From Phycisphaerales bacterium UBA1161 (lineage in GTDB: Bacteria; Planctomycetota; Phycisphaerae; Tepidisphaerales; Tepidisphaeraceae), in NCBI GenBank assembly GCA_002311745.1, contig DBZL01000012.1:1-44599 (forward strand): DNA of 44,599 nt, written 5' to 3'. How positions within the stretch are numbered: position 1 is the first letter of the stretch; every line of letters starts with the position of its first letter. This document shows, piece after piece, positions 24,101-32,247 of the stretch. Below the pieces are notes generated by a model, which saw nothing but the letters and a program-made list of their open reading frames with translations, did no database searches and was not told the origin of the DNA. The translations under genes and the position numbers were made by a program.

Positions 24101-26225
24101 TTTCACCGCGCCATCGGGCCATACGCCCATCACGTTCCTTGCCAGTTCCGGCGACTATGCGGCGCCCTTCGCCTCCTACCCCGCGATGTCTCCCAACGTC
24201 GTCTCCGTGGGCGGCACGCGCCTGTCCATCAGCAGCAACGGAACCTACGGGGGCGAGGCCGCCTGGGACGGCGGGGGCGGCGGCGTCAGCCTGTTCGAGT
24301 TGCAACCCAGCTATCAAACCGGCAACGTCAACGGCGCTAGCACCACCTACCGAACCACTCCGGACGTTTCCATGGATGCCGATTACTACACCGGCGTCTA
24401 CGTGTACTACCAGGGTGCGTGGTCGCAGGTCGGTGGAACCAGCCTGGCAGCGCCTATGTGGGCCGGGCTGATCGCCATCGCCAACCAGGGCCGTGCTCTG
24501 ATCAGTCTTCCCACCCTCGACGGAGTCACCCAGACCCTTCCGATGCTGTATAGCCCTGGGGCCGCCTCGGACTTCCACGACATCACCGACGGCAACAACG
24601 GCTATCCCGCCACGACCGGCTACGACCTGGCCACCGGATTGGGCACGCCCATTGCCAACACGTTGATTCCGTATCTGGTGGGGTCCGTGCAGGGCAGGTT
24701 GGTCTTCGCCCAACAGCCGACGAACACGACGGCCGGCAGCACGATCACCCCGGCGGTGACGGTCGATGTCGAAGACGAGTACGGCAACCTCGCCACCAGC
24801 GACACCTCCAGCGTGACTCTGTCCATTTTCAGCGGTCCGCCGGCGGGGGCGACGCTGAGCGGCACGCTGACCGAACCGGCGGTCAACGGCGTGGCCACCT
24901 TCAGCGATCTGTCCCTCAACCTCGCCGGCACCTATCAACTCCAGGCCGCCGACGGAAGCCTCACCAGCGCGACTTCCTCGTCGTTCCAGATCAACGCGGG
25001 AACTCTGGCGAAACTGGGCTTTGTGCAGCAGCCCACGCAAACGGCCGCCGGCGCCACCATCACCCCGGCCGTGACGGTCGGCCTGGAGGACAACGACGGC
25101 AACCTGATCACCGGGTACATCGGCCAAATCACGCTGGCGGTCGGCAGCGGTCCCGGCTCGCTCAACGGCACGCTCAGCGAGCTGACCCAAAACGGCGTGG
25201 CCACCTTCAGCGACCTGTCCCTGGACACCGTGGGCACCTACACGCTAAAGGCGACGGCGATCACCAGCATTGGCTCTCTGAGCGTCACCTCGTCAAATTT
25301 CACGATCACCGTCGGCGCACTGGCTAAATTGGGTTTTGTCCAGCAGCCCACCAACGTCACAGCCGGCAGCACGATCACCCCCGCCGTGACCGTCTGGGTC
25401 GAGGACGCCTTCGGAAATCTGGAGACCACCGACGACAGCACCGTGACCTTGTCGCTGGGCAGCGGCTCCGGATCTTTGTATGGGACGCTTGCCGCGCCGG
25501 TCCAAAACGGCGTCGCAACGTTCAGTAATCTATGGCTGCATATCGCCGGAACGCACACGCTCAGGGCCACCGACGCAAGCCTCGCCCCGGGCACCTCGGC
25601 CGCCTTCACGGTCTTGGCCGCCACGCCCCGCGGCATCGGGTTTGTGCAGCAGCCCAGCAGCTCGTGGTCGAACAGCCCGCTTACGCCGGCCGTGTGGGTC
25701 GGCATTGAAGACGTCTTCGGAAACGTCACGAACACCAGCGGCGCCACCGTGACCCTCAGCCTCAACAGCGGACCCGCCGGCGCCACGATCGACGGCACGC
25801 TCAGCGCTTCCACCGTCAACGGCATCGCCGCCTTCAACGACCTCTCGCTCTCCGCCCTGGGCACGTACGTCCTGGAGGCTACCAACCGTACCTACGGCAC
25901 GGCCCTGTCCAGCGACCTTCAGGTCATCGAGCCGCCCACGACACGGTTCCTGTTCAACGGCGTTCCGCTGGGCCCGATGCTCATCGCCATGCAACAGAAA
26001 AACAACGCCGCTCGTTTGGGCCCGCCGTCGGATCCCTTGCTGGGGTCCTCGGACATCAGCCCCGCGGCGGTGGTGGCCAGCTTCTCGTCCGGGCCTTCGA
26101 TCGCCGCCAGTCTTGCGTCGTCGGACACGGCGGCCAGCAGTGGATTGGGCGGCGGCGGGCAGACGCAAAACGTTATCGCCAGCCTCGCCACGACGGATGA
26201 TCTGCGGCGAAAACTGCTGGCGTAG
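21192..26225 (+). CDS. Giant secreted protein: beta-helix, sedolisin-like protease domain and four Ig-like repeats
   Basis: 1677 residues. The N terminus is Arg-rich and carries MEVLERRLLL (residues 40-49), the LExRxLL-type motif seen at the start of planctomycete extracellular proteins. Then come ADDGRAGSLRWAVEQA, a long right-handed beta-helix of GGGIYNNGG-type repeats (about 75-740), a Ser/Gly/Ala-rich linker (about 750-790), a peptidase S53 (sedolisin) domain (about 804-1167), four Ig-like repeats (about 1170-1578) and a 100-residue tail. The S53 residues are visible: E908 and D912 in EESLD, D988 in ASSGDYA and S1084 in GGTSLAAP, and also GYDLATGLGTP near the domain end. The usual sedolisin prodomain is missing and the beta-helix stands in its place. 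It is probably a cell-surface or secreted acid-type protease; substrate unknown. ATG 21192 is chosen for its AAGGAG. Confidence 0.88.
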   Translation: MGSRFFRPTVGAFPTVSFSDVWRARRHHRGRRGRGIKVLMEVLERRLLLTTYTITTLADDGRAGSLRWAVEQAMASGGANAINFDPSLSGTINLLNSPLHNGPLIFTGGTTTITGSSAVAVNGNDDATVFEIDPGAALTLTGITTSGGNYYGATSAGDIYNNGTLNLSNCDVIGVAQATYKSLTPLPAGTLEGSGGAIYNDSGGTLNISGDSPATSLISGHGELGGGIYNNGGTVNIANTALTGIADTGGAILNTNGGTVTISGSTISGTANIAGGAICNEANSTLNITSSTINPSSAADWGGAIANYANGTVSLDSTTVSGSTADLGGGIFNFTGAVLLITASTISGNTASEYGGGIYNDQGTITFTGSIVNNEPVGNSILNNAAVAGGGIYNLGGVVSIDSATISGNTVTVPSGFGGDATGGGIDNDNGGVATLIPTLVISNSTISNNAASNSQQGGNSEGGGIYSNSGTVDLDTSTVQANSVTSGGFSEGGGIYSNADYETIANSTISLNLATSTAQSSGSPPPSTVYAFGGGIYIAGDDTVAIVNSTIASNQALDTATAADAAGGGIWSAGTLTATNTTIASNTAVGQHFGVTVGAGIDINAGDTTLYNTIVADSVITTASIPSGLDISGTLDQALASGQTPSSYNLVTTRLDTAGNNAAGGLINGINNNIVGSAANLGPLQDNGGPTQTMALLFGSPAIDAGSNALAVDFYGNALTTDQRGSGFPRVVNNVVDIGAFEIAQIVGTGSDGSSAASSSGSAGISSSASGGSGANASPAAGPATQDQVELPIIYLGPVAAPDVVPGSTNAAVPYSPAQIDAVYGINLISFAGTAGDGSGQTIAIVDAYDDSSIVSDANFFSQFFNLPQFNVTGGPTLTVVNQDGQLTPLPVDSSPPTADEAGWIVEESLDVEWAHAVAPKANIVVVEANTPGDLMTAVTAAADYKGVSVVSMSWGLADTASQTADNGTFTAPSGHTPITFLASSGDYAAPFASYPAMSPNVVSVGGTRLSISSNGTYGGEAAWDGGGGGVSLFELQPSYQTGNVNGASTTYRTTPDVSMDADYYTGVYVYYQGAWSQVGGTSLAAPMWAGLIAIANQGRALISLPTLDGVTQTLPMLYSPGAASDFHDITDGNNGYPATTGYDLATGLGTPIANTLIPYLVGSVQGRLVFAQQPTNTTAGSTITPAVTVDVEDEYGNLATSDTSSVTLSIFSGPPAGATLSGTLTEPAVNGVATFSDLSLNLAGTYQLQAADGSLTSATSSSFQINAGTLAKLGFVQQPTQTAAGATITPAVTVGLEDNDGNLITGYIGQITLAVGSGPGSLNGTLSELTQNGVATFSDLSLDTVGTYTLKATAITSIGSLSVTSSNFTITVGALAKLGFVQQPTNVTAGSTITPAVTVWVEDAFGNLETTDDSTVTLSLGSGSGSLYGTLAAPVQNGVATFSNLWLHIAGTHTLRATDASLAPGTSAAFTVLAATPRGIGFVQQPSSSWSNSPLTPAVWVGIEDVFGNVTNTSGATVTLSLNSGPAGATIDGTLSASTVNGIAAFNDLSLSALGTYVLEATNRTYGTALSSDLQVIEPPTTRFLFNGVPLGPMLIAMQQKNNAARLGPPSDPLLGSSDISPAAVVASFSSGPSIAASLASSDTAASSGLGGGGQTQNVIASLATTDDLRRKLLA
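24700..25925 (+). repeat. Four tandem Ig-like modules of about 315 bp within the giant protein gene
   Basis: Each module begins with a FVQQPT-type strand (FAQQPT in the first) and then TPAVTVxVEDxxGN (TPAVWVGIED in the last). The module marker ACSATCACCCC recurs at 24741, 25056 and 25371, exactly 315 bp apart, and a diverged fourth copy follows about 306 bp later. The words NGVATFSDLSL also recur. The first three copies are close at DNA level, so they may exchange sequence by recombination. Confidence 0.85.
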
Positions 26226-26255
26226 ACCGAGGTGGTTGCCGGCTGATCTGCAACG

Positions 26256-27392
26256 TCACGGCGCCGGCGCCGGCAGGAAGCGCTCGCAGCAGGGAGCGGA
26301 CACTTCGATGCCCTGGCCCACCTGCGTAAGCTGGCCGGTATTCTCATCTATTCTGAAAACGACGGCGCTGTTGCCGAACTGATTGGTGCAGATCATCCAC
26401 TTGCCGGTCGGGTCCAGCGCAAAATTGCGTGGCGTCTTGCCCTGCGAAGGGACGTGCCCAACCAGCGTCAGCTTGCCGCTCGTCTGATCGATGGCAAAGA
26501 TCGCGATGCTGTCATGCCCGCGGTTGGAGCCGTAGAGGAACTTGCCGTCGGGGTGGATTTCCAGCTCCGCGGCGTTGTTCTCGCCGCTGAACCCCCGGGG
26601 CAGCGTCGAGACGGTTTGGAATTCGGCCAGAGTTCCACGGGCTGAATCCCAGTTGTATCCGATGATGCTGCTGCCCATTTCGTTGATCAGGTAGACCCAT
26701 TTCCCGTTGGGATGAAAGCGGACGTGACGCGGGCCGGAGCCTGGTTTCACCGTGACGAAAGGCGGATCGTTGGCGGTGAGTGTGCCGGTTTTCTCATCGA
26801 AGCGGTAGACGAACAGTTTGTCCAGGCCCAGATCGGCCACCAGGGCGAAGCGGTTGGTCGGATCGGTGATAATGCAATGGGGGTAGGTCCGCGTCTGCCG
26901 CTGCGGATTGATGCTGCTGCCGGCGTGTTGGTCGTAGGCGGTGTGCTCTCCCAAGCTGCCGTCGTCTTGGATGTGAAAGACGGCGATGTGGCCGGTTGCA
27001 AAATTTGCCGCCAGGACAAATCGGCCCGTCTTGTCCAGGCTGATGTAGCTGGTGCCGGCGCCGCCGCCGGACAGATGATTGATCAGTTTCAGCGAGGCGG
27101 TTTTGGGATCGATCTGGTAGGCGCTGACACCGCCCGTGCCGCTGAAATTGGTGGTGTACAAATGCTTGCCGTCGGGATGAATCACGAAAAACGACGGTGC
27201 CTCGGCGGCGAGGATCAACTGCGGCCGGGTCAGATGGCCCGTGTCGGTATCGAAACGAGCCAGCGAGAAGCCCACGCCGGGCGCGTCCCGCTGCGTGCCA
27301 AAGTAAACGAACAGGCCGTCAGCCCATGCCCCAGCGGCCACGAACTGCATCACGAACAACAACGCGGCAACTAAATTTCGCAAATGTGACAT
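26256..27392 (-). CDS. Exported lactonase-family seven-bladed beta-propeller (6-phosphogluconolactonase-like)
   Basis: 378 residues. An N-terminal signal peptide (LVAALLFVMQFVAAGAWA) is followed by a propeller of the YbhE/Pgl lactonase family. Blade motifs recur: HPDGKHLYTTN, DKTGRFVLAANF, DPTNRFALVADLGLDKLFVY, GSGPRHVRFHPNGKWVYLINE, HPDGKFLYGSNRGHDSIAIF and DPTGKWMICTNQFGNSAVVF. Cytoplasmic members hydrolyse 6-phosphogluconolactone, but the signal peptide argues for a periplasmic substrate, so the enzyme activity is uncertain. The ATG at 27392 is chosen because the alternative GTG at 27416 lies inside the tRNA-Arg gene upstream. The tRNA 3' end is only 19 bp away, so both may be read from the tRNA promoter. 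Confidence 0.88.
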   Translation of the reverse strand: MSHLRNLVAALLFVMQFVAAGAWADGLFVYFGTQRDAPGVGFSLARFDTDTGHLTRPQLILAAEAPSFFVIHPDGKHLYTTNFSGTGGVSAYQIDPKTASLKLINHLSGGGAGTSYISLDKTGRFVLAANFATGHIAVFHIQDDGSLGEHTAYDQHAGSSINPQRQTRTYPHCIITDPTNRFALVADLGLDKLFVYRFDEKTGTLTANDPPFVTVKPGSGPRHVRFHPNGKWVYLINEMGSSIIGYNWDSARGTLAEFQTVSTLPRGFSGENNAAELEIHPDGKFLYGSNRGHDSIAIFAIDQTSGKLTLVGHVPSQGKTPRNFALDPTGKWMICTNQFGNSAVVFRIDENTGQLTQVGQGIEVSAPCCERFLPAPAP

Positions 27393-27411
27393 GAACCGAT
27401 ATCGCGCCCAA

Positions 27412-27485
<74 letters not shown>

Positions 27486-27505
27486 TCGAATTCACGGACG
27501 AGTTT

Positions 27506-27534
27506 ATCATTCCCGCCTCCTGGCGGGGTGTCAA
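27506..27534 (-). promoter_or_regulatory. Promoter of the tRNA-Arg gene
   Basis: On the minus strand a perfect TTGACA (27529-27534) and AATGAT (27506-27511) are separated by 17 bp. The start site would be near 27499, about 14 nt before the mature tRNA 5' end. The first 17 bp of this unit also overlap the leader of the divergent glycosyltransferase gene. Confidence 0.72.
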
Positions 27535-27564
27535 GGTTGCCTTGATGGCGGTTTTGGGGGATAA

Positions 27565-28308
27565 ATGCGCCGCGTGTTGCCTGTCTGCCAATATTGGGAG
27601 CCGCCGGCCCCTCCCCCCTGGATTCATCTGTGCCATTACACGGTTCACCTGCGCAGCGGCGCCGGCGTGCGCCTGGTAGGGCCGCGAGACTTCGATTATG
27701 TCCGCAGCGAGGATCGGGACATCGACATTTCCAGGCTGGACGCTTCTGCGCGGAAGGAATTCGTCGCGGCGTATCTGCTGGCCAAGTTCGGTGGGATTTG
27801 GATCGATTCATCCTGCGTGGTGAGGAAGAGTCTTTCGGATGTCTGGTTCTGTTGCATTCGGCGGGACATGGACGGTTTTTCCGGCTATCGCAAGCCGGAC
27901 GGGCAGGTGGCTACGGATTTTATGGGCGCAGCGGTGGGCAGCCCGCTGATGAAGGCGTACTACGCGGAGGTGTGCCGGTTGCTACGATCGGGGTGGGCGC
28001 CGAGTCCCGGCGAAGGCGGCTGCGGCCTGGGCGGGCGCCTCCTGACGCCGATTCTGGATTGTCAGCCCAAGCGCTGGACGGAGATCCCAGGGCAGTTGAT
28101 CCGGCCGATCGATCCGTCGGACGTCGCCCCCTTCTTTGACCAGGCGGATGATGTGGAACATGCCAGGCGCGTTGACGCCCAGGCGTTCACGTACCTGTTG
28201 TCGGCGCCTGCGGTACAGGCGTATGAGGCCGGGAATTCCGCCGCCCAACTGATGCATCCGCGTAGTTTTTTCAGTTTTCTGATCAACAAGTCTCTGGGCT
28301 TCGGTTGA
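27565..28308 (+). CDS. Capsular polysaccharide synthesis-type glycosyltransferase
   Basis: 247 residues resembling the capsular polysaccharide synthesis/OCH1-like group of glycosyltransferases (DXD superfamily). Early on, MRRVLPVCQYWEP and the PWIHLCHYTV segment match the WxFWxG-type opening of the family. The nucleotide-sugar motif region is FVAAYLLAKFGGIWIDSSCVV, where the D of WID would bind the metal. The second acidic residue of a classical DxD is Ser here. No membrane helix is obvious. The GT34-like gene begins 2 bp after its stop and the debranching enzyme follows, so all belong to one carbohydrate locus. Acceptor and donor are unknown. Confidence 0.75.
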   Translation: MRRVLPVCQYWEPPAPPPWIHLCHYTVHLRSGAGVRLVGPRDFDYVRSEDRDIDISRLDASARKEFVAAYLLAKFGGIWIDSSCVVRKSLSDVWFCCIRRDMDGFSGYRKPDGQVATDFMGAAVGSPLMKAYYAEVCRLLRSGWAPSPGEGGCGLGGRLLTPILDCQPKRWTEIPGQLIRPIDPSDVAPFFDQADDVEHARRVDAQAFTYLLSAPAVQAYEAGNSAAQLMHPRSFFSFLINKSLGFG

Positions 28309-28310
28309 GG

Positions 28311-29012
28311 ATGCTTCACCTCTATCAGGTTGCCAGGTTGATTTTGGAGGCGCGTGCCGCGTCGGGCGGGACGATGGCCATCGCGTCATTGTGCACGACG
28401 CAAATGGCCGATCTGGGCCGGTTGAGTTTCGCCAACAAGCAGGCCTATTGCCGCAAGTACGGGTACGGCTTCGTCGGCGCCGGCGATACGCTGGATGCGA
28501 GCCGTCCGGCGTCATGGTCGAAAATCATTCTGGTCCGTGAGTGTCTGGAGCATTTCGAGTGGGTCTTCTGGAGCGACGCCGACAGTGTGATCGTCAACGA
28601 TCAAATTCCGCTGACGCGATTTGTCCAGGGACGGACCGAACACTTCATCGTCGGCAGGGATTTCAACGGAATCAACTGCGGCCAGTTTTTCCTGCGGCGG
28701 TCGCCGCAGACCATCGATTTTCTTAATCGGGTGTACGCGCAGCCCGATTTGATTTATCACTACTGGTGGGAACAGGCCGCGATTGTACGATTGCTGGAAA
28801 CCGGCAAGGCTGGAATCGACGTCTGTTATGCGCCGCATTTCGCGTTCAACTGTTCGCCGGAGAATTTCCGGGATGGCGACTTCCTGGTGCATGTGGCCGG
28901 CGGCGGCGACCGGCTCAAGACATTGCAGTCGTTTTTGGACGGGACCAACGAGATGCTGGCGCCGCCGCCGGCGCCGCAAGCGCCTTTCGCGCAGATGCCG
29001 GACGCGGGCTGA
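28311..29012 (+). CDS. GT34-like (GMA12/MNN10-type) glycosyltransferase
   Basis: 233 residues from the ATG at 28311; an in-frame ATG at 28374 (MAIASLCTTQ) is nearer the start of the conserved domain and may be the true start. The hallmarks of the galactosyl/mannosyl-transferase family are visible: NKQAYCRKYGYGF, SWSKIILVRECLEHFEWVFWSDADSVIVN with the DxD (DAD), NCGQFFLRRS, and WWEQAAI. The C-terminal 20 or so residues are Pro/Ala-rich. It is read in tandem with the capsular-type transferase, with only 2 bp between stop and start. The donor is probably a UDP- or GDP-sugar; this is family knowledge, not seen in the sequence. Confidence 0.82.
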   Translation: MLHLYQVARLILEARAASGGTMAIASLCTTQMADLGRLSFANKQAYCRKYGYGFVGAGDTLDASRPASWSKIILVRECLEHFEWVFWSDADSVIVNDQIPLTRFVQGRTEHFIVGRDFNGINCGQFFLRRSPQTIDFLNRVYAQPDLIYHYWWEQAAIVRLLETGKAGIDVCYAPHFAFNCSPENFRDGDFLVHVAGGGDRLKTLQSFLDGTNEMLAPPPAPQAPFAQMPDAG

Positions 29013-29037
29013 CGCCGTTGCCTGGAGATAAGCCGCA

Positions 29038-30960
29038 ATGTCCTCACTGTTTTCCATCGAAACTTATGGAGAGCTTCGGCCGCACGTCGAAGAGGAGTGG
29101 CTGATCACCAATGGCCTGGGGGGGTACGCGGCGGGGACCGTCGTCGGTTGCAACACGCGGAGGTATCACGGTCTGCTTTGCGCCGCGACTCATCCGCCGG
29201 TCGGACGCGTGATGCTGCTCAACCGGCTGGGGGAGGTCATCTGCGTCGAGGGCAACGAAGATCAGCTCCTGGAGTTTTCCATCAACCAGTTCTCGGATCG
29301 CTTTCATCCTCGGGGCGACCGCTATCTGCGCCGGTTCGATTTGGACGGCGGCCTGGTGCGATGGGAATACGACGTGGAAGGCATCCACGTGGTCAAGGAA
29401 CTGCAAATGCCGTGGAAGATCAACGCCGCGGGGATTCGCTACACGATCACGGCCGACCGCAGCGTGGAGTTGCGGCTCGGGCCGTTCATGCGGCTGTTGG
29501 ATTTCCATCATCTTCGCCGCGGCCAAGCGCGCCTGGAGGGCGCGTACGAGCAGCGCAGCGTCTGGGTCAAAGACGGCAACCATCGTGTGGACATCGTCGC
29601 GGACGCTGGCCAGTTCGTCTGCCGGCCGGACTGGTGGTTCAGTTACGTTTACGCGGTGGAGACCGAGCGCGGCCTGGACGATACCGAGGACCTCTACACC
29701 CCCGGGTATTTTTCCCTGAGCACCGACGGGACGGCATCCATCACGCTGTGGGCCAGCGCCCAGCCGGAGCCAAGCTTCGATTGGGATCAGCAACTCCAGC
29801 GACGCCGGACCTCGATGCCGGCGTTGCCCTGGCCATCGCCGTCGCCGTCGGTGACGCGGCTGGCGCGCGCGGCCAACGATTTTGTGGTGGATCGCCCATC
29901 GCCTGATGGGACGGCCGGCGCGACGATCATCGCCGGGTATCCCTGGTTTGCCGACTGGGGCCGCGACACCATGATCTCCCTCCCGGGCTTGCTCTTGACC
30001 ACGGAACGCTTTGAGCAGGCTCGCCAGGTGTTGTGCGTTTTCGCCCAGTACGTCAGCGATGGCATGATCCCCAATCGCTTCGACGATTACACCAATCAGC
30101 CGTCTTACAACACCGTGGATGCCAGTTTGTGGTTCATCCACGCCGCCTTCGAATACGCCCGACTGGCCAACGATGCACAGACGCTGGAAAAAGTCCTGCT
30201 TCCCGCCTGCCGGGCGATCGTCGAGGGTTACCGGCGCGGTACGCGCTATCACATCCACGTCGATCCGGCCGACGGTTTGGTGACGCAGGGGGATCCGGGC
30301 ACGCAGTTGACGTGGATGGATACCAAGTGCGACGGCGTGGCCTTCACCCCGCGGCAGGGCAAGGCCGTCGAGATCAACGCCCTGTGGTACAACGCCCTGC
30401 GGCTTCTGGGCGAGGCGCAGGCCGACGCGGTGGCCCGGAGTTTCTGCAAGACGTTCTGGATCAGCCCCTTCCGCGGCTTGGCGGATGTGGTGGATGGCCC
30501 GCGACGGGACGTGTCCATCCGGCCCAATCAGATCTTCGCCGTCAGCTTGCCCCACAGCCCGCTGAGCCATGAGCAGCAATTGGCGGTCGTCGAAACCGTG
30601 CGGCGAGAGCTGCTGACGCCCGTCGGCTTGCGCACACTGGCCAAGTCTGACAGCAAATATCACGGCACGTACCGCGGCGCGCAGCGGCAACGCGATGCGG
30701 CGTATCACAACGGCACGGTCTGGGCCTGGCTCTTGGGCCCGTTCCTCGAGGCGTATTTAAGGGTGAACAACCGCTCGGACGCCGCGGTGGATCAGGCCCG
30801 TCGCTGGCTGGCGCCGCTGCTCGAAAGCATGGAGCACGGCTGTATCGGGCAGATCGCCGAGATTTTCGAGGGCAACGAGCCGCACCGGCCCTGCGGCTGC
30901 TTTGCCCAGGCGTGGAGCGTCGCCGAGGCCCTGCGCCTGGCCGTCGAGTTGAACAGGTAA
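29038..30960 (+). CDS. Glycogen debranching enzyme (amylo-alpha-1,6-glucosidase, GH133-like)
   Basis: 640 residues. The N-terminal domain contains the LITNGLGGYAAGTVVGCNTRRYHGLL signature of bacterial and archaeal debranching enzymes. The C-terminal (alpha/alpha)6 barrel carries IAGYPWFADWGRDTMISLPGLLL, which holds catalytic carboxylates, then GMIPNRFDDY, TWMDTKCDGV and EIFEGNEPHRPCGCFAQAWSVAE. The enzyme hydrolyses alpha-1,6 branch points of glycogen. The ATG at 29038 is preceded by GGAG at a usual distance. It lies 25 bp after the GT34-like gene. No glycogen synthase or branching enzyme is in the window, so the partner glycosyltransferases may make a different glucan. Confidence 0.93.
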   Translation: MSSLFSIETYGELRPHVEEEWLITNGLGGYAAGTVVGCNTRRYHGLLCAATHPPVGRVMLLNRLGEVICVEGNEDQLLEFSINQFSDRFHPRGDRYLRRFDLDGGLVRWEYDVEGIHVVKELQMPWKINAAGIRYTITADRSVELRLGPFMRLLDFHHLRRGQARLEGAYEQRSVWVKDGNHRVDIVADAGQFVCRPDWWFSYVYAVETERGLDDTEDLYTPGYFSLSTDGTASITLWASAQPEPSFDWDQQLQRRRTSMPALPWPSPSPSVTRLARAANDFVVDRPSPDGTAGATIIAGYPWFADWGRDTMISLPGLLLTTERFEQARQVLCVFAQYVSDGMIPNRFDDYTNQPSYNTVDASLWFIHAAFEYARLANDAQTLEKVLLPACRAIVEGYRRGTRYHIHVDPADGLVTQGDPGTQLTWMDTKCDGVAFTPRQGKAVEINALWYNALRLLGEAQADAVARSFCKTFWISPFRGLADVVDGPRRDVSIRPNQIFAVSLPHSPLSHEQQLAVVETVRRELLTPVGLRTLAKSDSKYHGTYRGAQRQRDAAYHNGTVWAWLLGPFLEAYLRVNNRSDAAVDQARRWLAPLLESMEHGCIGQIAEIFEGNEPHRPCGCFAQAWSVAEALRLAVELNR

Positions 30961-30975
30961 CACTCCTGAGTTTTC

Positions 30976-32235
30976 ATGCGCGGTTTTCGAGTTGGATGCC
31001 TGGCCGCGATGGGGGCGATGTTGCTCGCCAGCCCCTGCCGCGCCGATAGGCTGCTTCTGCCTCTGCAGGGGTATTTCCATCCCGGGCGGGCCATGCCCGT
31101 GCAATGGGATTTGCCCGGGGCCAACGCGTCCATTGATTTGTCCGCCGACGGCGCGATGAGCGTGCGTGTGGATCGCGTCAGCTCGTCGGTGGGCGTGCTG
31201 CCTTGGCTGGCCGTGGAGGATGACGTGGGGAACGTTCGCTGGCGGGCTGGCGGCGCTGCCGCAGCCGGGTTTGATCGGCCGCTGCACGCCTTGGACGATT
31301 CCGATCGCCTGGTGGGTACGAATGTGGATGATCCTTCGCTCTTGAAGGACTTGTTTGGGTCGAGTCGCGTTGTCCCGATCCGCCTGGACACGATGCGGCC
31401 GATTGCCGGGCCGGCGATGGCGTGGGAGTCGCTCGATGCGCTGCTGGTGACGCCGGTCGGTTGGGTGAACATTCCGCCAGACCTGCGGCGCGGACTTTAC
31501 GCGGCGAACGTGGCCCTGGCGGTTGTCAGCGTTGTGCCGCCAGACGATGCGTTGTCTTGGCGAAAGCAAGGGCGGCTATGGGTGGCTCAAGTCGGCATCG
31601 CGCTTCCGCCGACCGTGGATTCACAAGCCTACGCTCCGACACTGGGCTGGACGGCCGGACGCTCGGCGGCGTTTCGCCGCCGCGTCGTGATCCTGGGCGC
31701 GCTGTTTTGCATCCTGGCCGGCGGGGTGTATCTGTGGCGGTCGCGTTGGATGCCGGTGGCGATGGTGCTCTTGGTGGCCGCATTCGTCGCGGCGGCGACT
31801 TGGGACAACCGATCCCGATCGCCCCTGGCGCAAATCGTCGGAGAAATGCGACTGATGGGCCCCAGCGACATCGCGGACACTTGGCTCTATCAAATCAGCC
31901 ATCGCGACGCGGATTTCAGCATTCCCATCGGGGGCTTGATTCATCCGGTGGCGAGCGATCCCCAGCAGTGGCCGAGCTTGAACCTTGTCCTGCATTGCAG
32001 CGCCGACGGCCAGCCGAGGTGGCTCAGCGGTCATCTGAAGGCGGACCAGCCCCTGGCCGTCATGACGCGGTGGTTGGCGCCCGCCGACCACGCCGTGGCA
32101 ACGACCCGCGCAACATCCCCCATGCGGGTGCTGATGGGTCAATCGATTTACGCCGATTTTTCGGTTGCGGGACAGGCCGGCGGCGGGCCGGATCGCTGGC
32201 CGACGATCATCCTGCGCCCACGCGCCGCGCCGTAA
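30976..32235 (+). CDS. Exported or membrane-anchored protein of unknown function
   Basis: 419 residues without a family I recognise. A signal peptide is visible (LAAMGAMLLASPCRA), followed by a beta-rich extracytoplasmic region (about 25-230), two adjacent membrane helices (about 236-252 and 257-275) and a second soluble region (about 280-419). The sequence has repeated statements of the form PVxWDLPG and VVPIRLDTM, which suggest a carbohydrate- or envelope-related beta domain, but nothing diagnostic. It starts 15 bp after the debranching enzyme stop and shares its strand, so it is probably the last gene of the carbohydrate operon. Confidence 0.72.
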   Translation: MRGFRVGCLAAMGAMLLASPCRADRLLLPLQGYFHPGRAMPVQWDLPGANASIDLSADGAMSVRVDRVSSSVGVLPWLAVEDDVGNVRWRAGGAAAAGFDRPLHALDDSDRLVGTNVDDPSLLKDLFGSSRVVPIRLDTMRPIAGPAMAWESLDALLVTPVGWVNIPPDLRRGLYAANVALAVVSVVPPDDALSWRKQGRLWVAQVGIALPPTVDSQAYAPTLGWTAGRSAAFRRRVVILGALFCILAGGVYLWRSRWMPVAMVLLVAAFVAAATWDNRSRSPLAQIVGEMRLMGPSDIADTWLYQISHRDADFSIPIGGLIHPVASDPQQWPSLNLVLHCSADGQPRWLSGHLKADQPLAVMTRWLAPADHAVATTRATSPMRVLMGQSIYADFSVAGQAGGGPDRWPTIILRPRAAP

Positions 32236-32247
32236 CGTGAATCGGTT

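Noticed and set aside
23565..25190. Minus-strand ORF of 541 codons opposite the giant protein
   Set aside because: Repetitive Gly/Arg/Ala content caused by the repeats on the other strand; no motifs.
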